Below, piece after piece: positions 45,288 through 57,400 of a stretch of 64,000 nucleotides of DNA. The translations under genes and the position numbers were made by a program. The notes under the pieces were generated by a model. The model saw nothing but the letters and a program-made list of their open reading frames with translations, made no database searches and was not told where the DNA came from. The stretch comes from Phyto melanocephala. Lineage: Eukaryota; Arthropoda; Insecta; Diptera; Rhinophoridae. The stretch spans positions 149,264,802 to 149,328,801 of the forward strand of contig OW799233.1 in NCBI GenBank assembly GCA_941918925.1. Reading direction: 5' to 3'. The first letter of the stretch is position 1. Every line of letters begins with the position of its first letter.

Positions 45288-47087
45288 CAAATCATTTGAA
45301 CATAATAGAATACAATATGGTCACGCAAAGAAAAACGAAAGTTACGACATGATCATGCCGATCATATTATTTTCTCTATACCAATGTTTGGTTGATGGAA
45401 ACAAGTAAAAGTTAATTTTATTTTATCATATAATTTGTCACGATAATTAAGCGTTTGTTTTAGTTTTATCCTTAAATGTATACTTTTCGTATAAATTTCG
45501 ATATGGTTGCCATTCAAAAATAATATGATTTAAAAAAGTGGTGATAAAAATAACATTTTAAATTACAAAAAATCATTAAATAATATGTAAGTCAGCAGTA
45601 TGATTACAAAGCAATCAAACAATGTTTTTTTATAATAATATTTTGATTTCAACTGTTCAAAAAAAAATGCACAAAAATTTTGAAAAAATTAAAGAAATCC
45701 AAAACTAAACGAGAAAATATAATGAAATATTGGTAAGTATAAAAATTGCAATTAAAAAGTTAAGTACAATCAATTTATCTAACAAAAAGCAAAAGACAAT
45801 AATTTGCCTTTGAAAAAAAGCAAAGATTTTTAATTTCAACTGCAGTCGTATAATATGGTTATTGCATGATACTTCAATTAAATATAAATATTAATGATAA
45901 GTTGCAACCATGTTTTAATCATAATCATACAATTCAATTCTCTTGCTCTTAGATTATAATTATCACAACCATATTTTTTCTTTGTAGTTTATAATGGGGT
46001 AATGCAAGGCAATGTGTTATGATCTCTGCTAAGTGATAAAGTGATATATGAATTGCAAGAGTGACAAGTCACATCCAAAGTACATCCCGTCTGAAGGCAG
46101 ATTTAAATATTTCCAGTTCGAAGTTCTGAAGTATTCCAAGTTCGGAACATTAGCAAATACACTGTTCCAATAGTTCGTCTTATATCTCACAAGCTCTGAA
46201 TGTTGCTCTACCCAATATTATTATGCGGGCTACGTAAATAGATTATTCGTCACGTTACCGACAATAGAATTTTGATAAAATTTTAAGGTAATTTTGAACT
46301 TCTACATTTTCAATGTAGGGGTATTCAAGGATAATATATAATATGATTTTGGATAATTTGTTGGTGTTTTAGATATAGATTATCCATATTATCAATTAAC
46401 GTTTGCAATTTTCTTAGAAGTTTATTTTGCATTATAGGAGTTTTCGAGCTTCAACTTTTTTATTCTTTAAAATATTGATATCTGATTGGTCAGTTAAAAC
46501 ACGAATCGGAGCCTCTCACCTTATCGATAAACAAACATATAGCGTATTTTGTTCTGCCTATAACTGACTTTCACAAAATGGAACTTCCTGTTAATATCAA
46601 CAAGGTTTTGCACAACATTAAATATGACTTAATTGCAGATAAGCCAACATAATACACAGCAAGTCTGAAATCTATTAAACAAAGAATTGAATATTGCGGT
46701 AGATAGCAATTTAATTATATGTCTATATTCAGTATCACTTTCTTATTTAAAAGAAAATGACTCAAGTGAGCTACCCGCAAAAATTGATGGTTTTGTTCAT
46801 TAAGTAATAAGACATCAGTATTAAAATGAAACAAATTTTTAAAACAAAAACTAAGTAAGTCAAACTAATTTCCAATAACAACAACATAACTAGATGATGA
46901 TGGAAAATAAATTTTAAAAATAGGAAATATTAAGCCATTTTACTCTTCACGTATGTATGTCTTATGTATGGATGTTTGTTGTATGTATGTATGTATGTCT
47001 TATATATGGATGTTTGTATATATATTTTATAACAAAAAAATTATAATCACGAAAAAATTGTCGGATTGACTAACAAAAACAAGTAAG
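45288..47087. other. AT-rich intergenic sequence
   Basis: No gene I can support. A TATG/TGTATG microsatellite lies near 46950-47020. Confidence 0.5.
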
Positions 47088-47452
47088 AGCGCTATATTCG
47101 TCCATGCCGAATCTGATAATACCCTTCGCCGTCATGTGCATGGGTATAAATACCATATCGCCTATATTTTAGATATTACGCCATTTTCCTTATTATTTTC
47201 GACGCCATCTTTGATTTTCAATTTTAACATAGTTAATTATATTCTACTAGTCAACCCCTTTCATTTGATAGCCATATTGTTGTAGTTAAAAAAATTTTTT
47301 CAGCCATTTTCTATCCGACGCCATCTTGGATTTTACACTTTTCTAATAGTTTACTACATTGTAATGGTGAAGTTCTTTCATTTAATACTAAGATTTTGGG
47401 GGTCAAAGGGACAAACCCGTAACTACTATCATCTTGGATTTTTTTTTTTTCA
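47088..47452 (+). repeat. Diverged dispersed repeat with hairpin head
   Basis: Starts ACAAGTAAGAGCGCTATATTC and 'atgccgaatctgataatacc', then 'gacgccatctttgattttc' and 'gacgccatcttggatttta'. It links the ACGCCATCTT-type repeats to the hairpin-headed family. It is cut at the right by the Helitron. Confidence 0.6.
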
Positions 47453-48226
47453 TCTATATATATAAAACCGGATGTATGTATGTATGTATGTATATAACGT
47501 ATGGACTCAAAAACGGCTGGACCGATTTTGATGAAATTTTTAGAAAATCTTCAGAATATTTAGGCGGGTGACACTGTGAAGTCTGATTTTTGATTTTCGG
47601 TCTGCGGGCGGAGGGGCGTGACAAAATCCAATTTTCATATTGCACCACCAATGACATATACATATATTTATTTTGTTTGCCTTTTTTATTTTATTTTTTT
47701 TTTTTGAAAGCCGTTGTCATGTTTTTCAAAACAAGATAAATCGGTTATGTAGTTTCGAAGATATTTACAAAAAAAAAAAAAAACTATGTTAATAATGATC
47801 CAATATGAAAATTTGAAATCTTTCGAAATGTTGCATTCAAAAATCCGAGTTTTCGGTTTATTTACAAAAAATATTTACAGCTCAGTGAGCAAATTCAATT
47901 GAAACAACCCGGAAAATTAATCAAATACAAAGAAGACCAAGCCGTCAATTATCCCACTTAATTTATGAATTCATTGCAACCACCCGAAATGCCACCGCAT
48001 GTACTAACATTTAAGATTGGATCACCGGTAATTCTTATTCGCAACTTAAATGCACCGGAGTTATGCAACGGAACCAGATTGAACATCAAAAACTGTTCAC
48101 CAAATTTAATTTAAGGCAACAATCATCGGTGGCAGATTCAAAAGCGAAGACGTACTTATTTCACAAATTCCGATAATTTTCAACGATTTACCATTCCAAT
48201 TTAAGCGGCTCCACCGGGTCAGCTAG
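47453..48226 (+). mobile_element. Helitron remnant retaining part of its helicase
   Basis: Starts TCTATATATATAAAACCGG after an A and ends 'ccaccgggtcagCTAG' before a T. About 47918-48112 reads DQAVNYPT, a stop, then [20 protein letters not shown] and [20 protein letters not shown]. After a frameshift it continues IIGGRFKSEDVLISQIPIIF to NDLPFQFKRL at about 48212. This is the C-terminal part of the Pif1-like helicase of Helitron RepHel proteins. It proves the class of the TCTATATATATAAAA/CTAG elements in this window. Confidence 0.85.
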
Positions 48227-49557
48227 TATCTTAATATACATATTTCAACACTCAAGCCCTTTCATTTGATCGCCATATTGTCTCTCTCGGATCTATAGAA
48301 AATGAAAAATATCGATTTCCGTTTGCAAATTTTAGGAAAATCACCGAAGCAAATGTACTCTGGTGCTTATATCTCAGCTGGTTTCAGACCGATTTGTTAG
48401 TTTTCAATAGAAATAATTTTCCAGATTATCTTAAGCGTGTTCAAAAATTATTTAACAGTTTAAAGCACTTACTTGTTTATTATAAAAAAGTTAATTATTT
48501 TACAATGAATTTATTAATTAACAAAAAAAAAAAAAATTAAATATTTAAAATAAAAAATAATTACCTACATCGTAAATCATTTATTCTGGTCTAAGTTAAT
48601 TTTTCTCTTATTAAACTAAAATAAATTGTAATCATTTTAAGAATATTGAAAAACTATTCCGATATTAGCCGAGTGGAATATATTTTCGTGAACCGGCTAC
48701 GATTTTATCATCAGTACTCTCTATCGGTATACTCACACTTAATTTTAAACTACTATTTATTTTAGATTTTAATTAGATTGGAATTAGGAAAGTATTATAG
48801 TATTTTATTTCTAAATTCGTGTTTTTCTTTTCCTATCAAATGATTATTCAAATTATGAATAAATATGTCTTGATTAAAACTAAAAAATTGGAACATTGTG
48901 ATCAAGCAAACGAATAAACCAATATACAAAATTTATAATTAAGTATATAAATGCATACATTTATACATACATACGTACACACATACATATATGCATACAA
49001 TTGCGGTGTTAAAGAGTATAAAAACACCTAAAGTCGATAAGTTAGAATAATATCTTCTTATTCATTTGTGAGTATTTAAGCGGGCTTATACAAATTTAGA
49101 AATTTAGTCATAATTTAAAATAAATATTTCTAAATTAAATTGCAAAAATAATTTTGGCAAAAAAGGACATGTATTAAAAAATTAGCCTTCGACCAAACAA
49201 TAACCTCTTCTGCATGTAAGTACATACATACCTATATGAAAGAAAAGTACAAAGTACTTGCAAAAATATATTAAGCATAATTCAACTTTGTCTAAAAGTA
49301 AAAGAATGTATAGTTTTCGACATTATTCTATAAACAAAATGATACAATCAAAGTACATTATTACAGAATTTTATCATTTATATTAATAATTTTCAAAGAA
49401 GTTTAATTCAAACTTCATGTATTTTTTGGAATTTTTCAGTGTTAGTTCTTATTTTTTTTTTTTTTTTTTGTAAATTTAAGAAGCTGTAATAAGATTTATT
49501 AAAAATATATAACGATTATTTAACCATTTGTGTTTTGAAAAATTTTTGTTGCTGTGG
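48227..49557. other. Intergenic; pieces of dispersed repeats
   Basis: About 48230-48480 resumes the dispersed repeat broken by the Helitron ('caagccctttcatttgatcg', 'gcttatatctcagctgg'). About 48655-48735 belongs to the unclassified family also at 22415 and 24405. No gene seen. Confidence 0.45.
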
Positions 49558-49638
49558 TCAAGGCGAATTCATACAGGTGAGATTATCAGCCCAGCTGATG
49601 GGGATGCATTATGTCAAAATTTGTTTAATTCGCCTTGA
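49558..49638. mobile_element. Short MITE, CCAAGGCGAATTC family
   Basis: Inverted ends TCAAGGCGAATTCA and TTAATTCGCCTTGA, about 80 bp. A shorter relative of 44913-45105. Confidence 0.6.
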
Positions 49639-51395
49639 TTTCATGTATTAATGCAGGGATGGAAAATAAAATTTTTGTTTCTGTATAAAACAATTAACTT
49701 AAATGAACCATTTTGATAAAAAAAAAATGGAAAGGCCGAATTTTTGATACCCACCACCAATTTTCTGTACTTTTATAATACAAAATTTTTTATTTCGTTA
49801 TTAGCAGTAATCACTGCAGAATATTTTATTTATACGGAAATATGTTTCATATCTTTCTTTCTTTCTTCGATTTGCTATAAATAAATTTTCTTAAATTTAG
49901 TCGTACAATGGAGTAGTATCTGTACATTAGGAGTGATACTACTCACTCTCTTTTGCTACAATGTTTTATTTTTATGGAAACTGAACAATATCAGTTGGTA
50001 GCTAGTAGAGGTAGTAAAAAAACAATTTTAACTTTGTGTGGGCATAACATTTCCAACTTTGAAAATAATAAAATTAATGTTTGAATTCCACTTAAATAGA
50101 TAATTCATTATAGATTTATATTTTTTAAAAATAAGATAAAGCGTTACTGGGAGGTGGGCGTTAAAGTGCACTTTTCACCTTTATATTCTGGCTTAATAAT
50201 AAAATTTACCAGAAATTGAAGTATGCGGAATTTCATTGTCTAATACAGAATATGTGAGAAGTGGGCGTTAAAGAAGGCGTCTCAAAGTAGTTTCTTGTAA
50301 TAAATTCAACTAAAATATTTCAATACAGGCTCGCTTATTCCTTCAAAACAATTGTTCATAGAGAAAATACATGAATTTGAGATTAAGCATAATATGAGAG
50401 GTGGGCGTTAATGTGGGCGTTTCAGATAAATTTTTTGCAATTATACTTATGTTGACGAGAAATGTATATATGCTAAATTTCATCATCATACCTCTTATTC
50501 TATCGGTATTATGAACTTTTTAATTTAATTAATCAGTAAATTTTGTGAGAAGTGGCCGTTGAAGTAGGCGTGTCAAAGTAGTTTCAGCTGATATAATTAA
50601 CTTAGATATTTTAATATAGTCCTTTATTTTTCTAAAATCTTTGTCCGTAGAGATATTATATGGTTTTAAGATAAAGGGTTTTATGGGAGGTGGGCGTGGA
50701 ACCTTAAAATTCGTTTTTACAAGTCTTTTTATTAAAAAGCAATATTTTAGAATCGTACATCTAATTTTGTCAGTTTTATTAAGTTTTTAATTTTTAAAAT
50801 ACCAACAACGACACTGCGGTATAAGTTTTCGTACATTTTGATATATAACTCCTTTCGTAATATACAATATACATTCGAAATTTCATCGTTCTGCGTTAAT
50901 GCGTTTGAACACAATTGTATTTTATTCGATGTTGGAAGGACATGTTTTTATTGACCTACTCTTGCATTGCGAGCTATAACTCTCTTCCTTATATTCTGAT
51001 TTACCCCATTTTCAATACCAAACAAACCTTGTGTATAAGAAATATTCTGGAAAAATTTAAGCTTTTAGCTTTTTCGGTTCGAGTTTAATGGTGCTTTCAA
51101 CAGGCGGACAGACGGACGGACATATCTAAATGTACTTTATGGGGACTAAATTGAAATTTCGATGTGTTACAAACGGAAGGACTAAATGAATATATCCCCA
51201 CACCATTTTTTTACAGTGTATTCGTTGTCGTATAAAGAAAAGTTTTAAAAACATTCGACAACGTGATAGTTTTTGGTTGTTCATTTAAAAAACTATTTTT
51301 GGTTGTACATGATTTTTGAAAAGTTGCCAAAGTTGTGTTATTTAAGTGTTACACACAAATATCCTACTAATACAACTATTTTAACTTGTCTTTCA
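49639..51395. other. Intergenic upstream of ADGF copy 3
   Basis: About 50130-50830 is a GTGGGCGT-type repeat related to 31380-31830. About 50900-51220 is a reversed copy of the repeat in copy 2's intron 4 ('cgatgttggaaggacatg', 'cggacagacggacggacata'). It ends in the acceptor 'aacttgtctttcag' at 51395-51396. Confidence 0.5.
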
Positions 51396-51419
51396 GGTCC
51401 AAAATCTTACCTTAAACAT

Positions 51420-51446
51420 ATGTTCTTTACAAAATGTTTTACTTAA
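51420..51446 (+). promoter_or_regulatory. Overlapping upstream reading frame before ADGF copy 3
   Basis: ATG at 51420 opens an eight-codon frame (MFFTKCFT, then TAA) that overlaps the main ATG at 51434 in another frame. Its first bases align with the true start codons of copies 1 and 2 (MLFKM, MFFKM), so it is the ancestral start put out of frame by a small insertion. It could reduce translation of copy 3. Confidence 0.6.
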
Positions 51447-54400
51447 AAGTAAATATTATTACCAGTTTACTAACTATAATAACAGCTACGAACCGCAAAC
51501 TATTTGAATTTTCACTTTCACCATCTTCTTATGACGATATTCGAAAAACAATTATATCTGATGAAGAGTCAAGAGTTACCGGTGGGAACTTAAATCTCAC
51601 TCGCAAAGAAATGATCGTGAATGATATTTTTATGAGATTTAAACAAGAAGAGTTGGAAGAAGGTATTCGGAATTCTAATCACAATGTAGCTGGTATGCAT
51701 TTCTTTAAGGCCAAACCCCTAATTGATCGCAGTATAGTATTTAAAATTATAAAAAAAATGCCCAAAGGTGCTCTGCTAAATACACACACCTTAGCCGCAG
51801 TGTCATCGGAGTGGGTGGTCAATAATATTTTGTATATGGACGGCCTAATAAGATGTGGAAATAAACATGGCCAGAATATTCTAACATTTCGTAAACAGTC
51901 ACAAAAAAACGGCTGCACCACCCAGTATGTGAACATAAATCAAGAACGTAAAAATAATAGCTCACCCGAACGCTACGATCGTTCGCTGGAAAGGTTAATT
52001 AATCTCGAAATGTCTTTTTCAAAACACGATTCGGCAAATAAAGTCTGGAGAGAACTTCAAAATATATCCGATACAATATTGGATGCTCTGCTCTACATAG
52101 AGGCCTATCGTCTGTATTTCAAGCAAATGTTGGAAGAGCTATACAACGATAATATCATGTATGCTGAAGTTCGTCAAGGTTTTTATCATGTGAGTATAGA
52201 AAAGATATGCAAGTTAATATTTAATATTTACTTAATTCGTATATTTTTTTGCTACATTTTTAAATTTAAATAAATAGTTATACGACATTGGTGGTCAATT
52301 ATATCCCCTTGAACAAAGTGTTATCGAAATGATTAATATCGAGGTGGATTTTAAACGTCAACATGGAGACTTCTTAGGCATTAAGATAATATGTACATCA
52401 CATCGCAATGCTGAGCCTGATGTAGTCCGACAGCATTTTGACGCATTCAGAAAATTACAGTAAGTTTTCAAAATATTTATTAAAAGTTTTGTAAACGATT
52501 GTTTAGAAGAGATACAGTAAGTTAGTAAAAATAAGAGAAACATTTTAACGAAAACTTTAAAAAATTCTCCATAAGTATAACATTTATTAAACATCTTTAT
52601 ATATGTATCTTAAAATACATACCCAAACGCACAACTATGATGGCGAAATGTATTTGAAAAAAATCTGCTTTGATATGTAACAGTTTAGACAGCCGCAAAA
52701 CAAACAACTCTTATACGGAGATATTTCAATAACAATTTTAAAGGCGTAAGATGGATCCTCACTTAAACCTCTTATTTATGATAAATTTTATAATTTTAAA
52801 TTTAACCTTCATAGGGTCCTCAAATCTTACTTACGTTAACGTTCTTTTGGGTTAAATTTGACCCAGATATAAAATGCAGTATTAAAACAATTGTTTTATT
52901 TAATAAAGTTTGTTTTAAAACTTAGTACTTTATTTTTAGCTTTGTTTGCAATATTAAAACTGTACGTTTTGTTAATTTTATATAAAAAAATTCAAGTATT
53001 AAAGAAATGTCTACAATCAAAAAGATTTCGTATTAAACAAATTTGATTATTACTTATCACATTGGTTACATAAAATGAAGGTTTTAGAGTGCTGCTTGCA
53101 TGCAAACTTTTAACAAGTGCAACATGTTTTGCGACATCATTTACAACGACTTCTTTTGAATGTGCATTTATCTGGTTCACATATTTTTTCTTTACATTTG
53201 ATTGAAGACTACGGTTGGTGTTCCTGCTCAGATACAGCATGTATCCCAATTTCTCTTGAAAATTGTGCTCATGGCAATGACTTTTGCTGCTTTATATAGG
53301 GCATGGCAAGCTGTAAACCTAAGTTCTCCAAAAAATGCCGACGATTGGCAAAACAGTTCTTACTCCAACCAATGTTAGTGATCTGAATAATATAAAAGCA
53401 TTATAAGCTGAAATATCTAAAATGTTGCTAAATACAACTTGAGGCCATCTATTAGTCTTCCTTTTGCACGTGTAACATGAAACAACTTTATCCAGAGCAT
53501 CAACTTCTCCTTTACATTCACGGTTTTTTGTCCTCAGGATTGCTTACTTCTGCGCTATGACGCAAATTGCTAAGAAGATTCACAGACTTATTTTTCTTTT
53601 GAATATATGAAAGGGGAGTACTGTCCTTTGTGAAGCAAAAAAAAAATGAAAATACTGGTCTTCCTTTATTTGACAAAAGATCAGGTGGCAGTTTAGTAAG
53701 TAAGTAATATGTTTTTTTTGGCAATTTTTGTCCAAATTGATATGAAACAAAAAAGTTGTCTGCAGTCACATTATGACCAACAGGCCAGGCCAGCTGTCAA
53801 ATCCAGAACTACTCGCATACTTAGCTGGTTTTGATGGTACATATTGCAGGAATGGACACCTTCCTTTGAATGCGACTAGTTGTTCATCTACGGTTACATC
53901 TAGAGAGGGATTGTAAAGTTTGGGTAATATTTCAAAACACATATTCCATATCTCACGTACCGGTGCAAACTTATCTAAAAGTCTTATCACTCTAGAAAGA
54001 CATTTTGACAACTAATACAAATTATATATTGTCATGAGAGCATTGTCAGTTGTAAGCACAACATTATTTTTGACAAATAAATTATTTTAACAAAACTATG
54101 CGTAACAAAAACTCAACGATTTTGTTCCGGGTCAAAATTGTACCAAAGATATTAAGAGCCAAAAACTGTATAAAATTTTTTTGCCAATATTTTTTATAAA
54201 AACCACAAGTTAAGGGTCCGCCATCTAACGTTTTTTTTTTCAACTAGTGCTTATTTCGTAAATAGTAACACTTAGCTCATGTCTGATTTGACAGATAATT
54301 AGTTTTATCCTTCCGCTGAACGAATATGGTTGTGTATACGCTTGAACAACGCTGGGAAATATTGCAACATTACTTTGGCCGATTTTGCCAAAAAAATCAT

Positions 54401-57400
54401 CTTTTCAGATGAAGCTCATTTTGATCTTGGCGGGTACGTCAACAAGCAAAATTGTCGCATTTGGGGCACAGAAAACCCCCACGCATACATTGAAAAGCCG
54501 ATACACCCAAAACGAGTCAGTGTTTGGTGCGGATTTTGGTCCAGAGGCATAATTGATCCATTTTTCTTCGAAAATGAGCAAGGAGTGGCCGTTGTCAATG
54601 GCGATCGTTATCGCACCATTTTGAACGAATTTTTGTTCACAAAAATTGAAGAGTAGGATATTGGCAACATTTGGTTTTAAAGGGACGGCGCTACGTGCCA
54701 CACAGCCGAAGCTACACTTTTTTTTATAGCATTTTCAAAAAAGAAAAAGCTATTTGGTGGACCCATTAGCTATTAGCATTTAAAATTAAGTAAATGTCAT
54801 AAAATATGTAAAATCTAAACCCTACTGAAAGAAAAAAATTAAAATTTTCTTCCAAAATGGGTCAAATTTGTCCCGAAGATCCTATGAAGCTTAATAATAT
54901 GAAAGGGAAAAGGTTATTTTCCTCAAAAAGGTTTTGATATCTAATCTTGAGTTTATGGAAAAAAATAAAAATGAACCATTTTACTCCCTTTATGTCTTCC
55001 AAGCCCAAAGAATCAAAAAGTCTTTAATCAAATATTTCAAAAATCATATACTCAGAAATTTAAAAAAGTTTCATTTATATCACTAAAAGGTGTATATAAT
55101 TTTTAGTCACGCTGTATTACTTTCTGTCTCACTCAATTGATTATTTACACAAAAGAACAAGGTTTTTTTGCCTTGCATTTACAAGCTATAACTCTCTTCC
55201 TAATATACCGACACAGCCTATTTTTAATATAAAACCTTGTGCATAAGAAATATTCTCCTAATTTTTTCTACCCTACTTATGGGGTCCAAAAATATATATA
55301 TTTCGATGTGTTACAAACGGAAGATCGAACCCATTTTTTTGGTGGTGTGTATAAAACAATGTCCTTCCAGCATCGAATAAAATGCGATTGTGTCTAAGCG
55401 CATTGACATAAAGCGACAAAATTTCGAAAGTATATTTCCTAAGAAAAAAATTGTTTCCCTGAAAATTGTTCAAACCTATTCATTAGATACGAAACTAACG
55501 TGAAATGATTATGCTGAACCAAAGTTACGGAAAGTAAAAATTATTCTACATCAGCGTAATCCAGGTGATGGTGGTACCAACAATCACTTAAGGGTGTGTG
55601 TACTGATGGCCAAAATACTCTCAGGGCACCATTTAACGAAAGTCAGATGAGGTTCATAAGATTGCTTCCTTGAGCATATCTAGAGATGTATGTACCACAA
55701 TAATGAAATAAGTGCATAAAACATCAGTATCATTACAAATTGATGATTGAAAGAATGGGAGTTTCTGCCGTATACTGACTTAAGCTACTTTTTTCTTATT
55801 TTGAATCTGAGAGTACGTGTCCATCTACTGCACGCATTTGATCACGTGTTGGAGTTTTGAATGCAATTGAAGAGAATTCTATTTGTATTTGTAAAACTTG
55901 TGCTGGAATGTATTCTACAGCTTAATATGTGAACTTTTATGAACTAATTGATACTGGTGTAGGTTAAAAGAGACACGGGCGTGACTAGTAATAAAATAGC
56001 TGACAAATTTGCAAAAATAGGATCTGCGGTAACATTATTTTGTGCAGGCAGAAGTCTTTCAGTGGGTCAACTCCGTAAAGCTGAAGAGATGAATATAAAG
56101 AACTACTTGTAGACAGGCATGTATTGTGCTCAAAAAACCTCTGACAGGAGTGCAGTACTCAGATTGTAAATGCATGAAATCTTAAATCTAGGTTTAGCTA
56201 CGATGTGGTCATTACACTTATCTACATGACGGTGAAGGTATTGTTACATTCGGCACGTCCGAATATAGCGCTCTTACTTGTTTTAATTAAGAAAATACTA
56301 GGCTAGCAATTTTATCCGTAGTTAGTCTTAACAAGTAAGAGTGCTATATTCGGCCGTGCCGAATCTTATATACCCTTCACAACGTCTAGTCATGCAATAA
56401 CAGTAGTTTGTATCACCATTCATCTCATGAAATACGTACATACATACTATATAAAAAACATACATATATAAAAACATCCCGTTGTAAAATAAAAAATTGA
56501 CGTATGTTTGTTAAAAAAAATAAATTAAAAAAAAATTTAAAAAGAAAAAATATAAAAAAAAATTAAAAATAAAAATTTAAAAAAAAATTAAAATATAAAT
56601 AATAAATATAAAACAAACAATAATAAAAAAAATAATATTTTAAATAAAAAAAAATTATAAAAAAATTTTTTTTTTGGGCTCAGCTGATATTCGATGCCAC
56701 GTTTACTATGTATGTTGTTGTGTACTGTTGTTTTTGTGAAAAAAATCGAGGTGATCGTGGCTTTTTTCTCATATCTCAGTTGTTTATGTACCGATGTTTT
56801 TGATCCGATCTACTGCCGAATATTTCTGATATTTTAATACCTTACCCGGGTCCAAGCGATGTCGGGGGGCTTCAAAAAGTTGATTTCAACATACAAACGG
56901 ACAGACGGTCAGCCTGACAGAGCTCAATCGACTCCTATATTCATATGCTTTCAGAAAATATATACTTTATGGGGTCGGAAATAAAATTTGTAGAAATTTC
57001 ACACGGAATGACAAACATATTTGAATCTATATCTTATCCTAGTCTGGGGCTATGTCTCATGACTATATTCAAATCATATTTATTAAATTAGGATTTGAAT
57101 ATCTCGTTTCACCGACACTGAGCATATAAAATTAGATCGTAATATTTTTAAATATAAATAGAATTGAAATTTATTATTTTCTTTTTTTTTAGTTCCATCT
57201 TTCCTTCACATATAATTGGCTTTGATTTGGTGGGACGGGAAGATTTAGTGAAACCTCTACACTACTTCGCTGATATTCTAACCAAAAAACCAGAAACAAC
57301 CAATTATTTCTTTCATGCTGGAGAGAGTAGTAAGAACTAACTCGTATTTAAATCTGAATAAAAACTAAAACTTTATTATTTTTGAAGATTCGTATGGTGG

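Larger units (their letters stand above)
52806..54890 (-). mobile_element. piggyBac element with TTAA target duplication
   Basis: Ends CCTTCATAGGGTCCTC at the left and the complement of GCTTCATAGGATCTTC at the right, each next to TTAA (52802-52805, 54891-54894). It contains a piggyBac transposase on the minus strand and a later mariner insertion at 54213-54766. The whole lies in intron 4 of ADGF copy 3, antisense to it. Confidence 0.85.
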
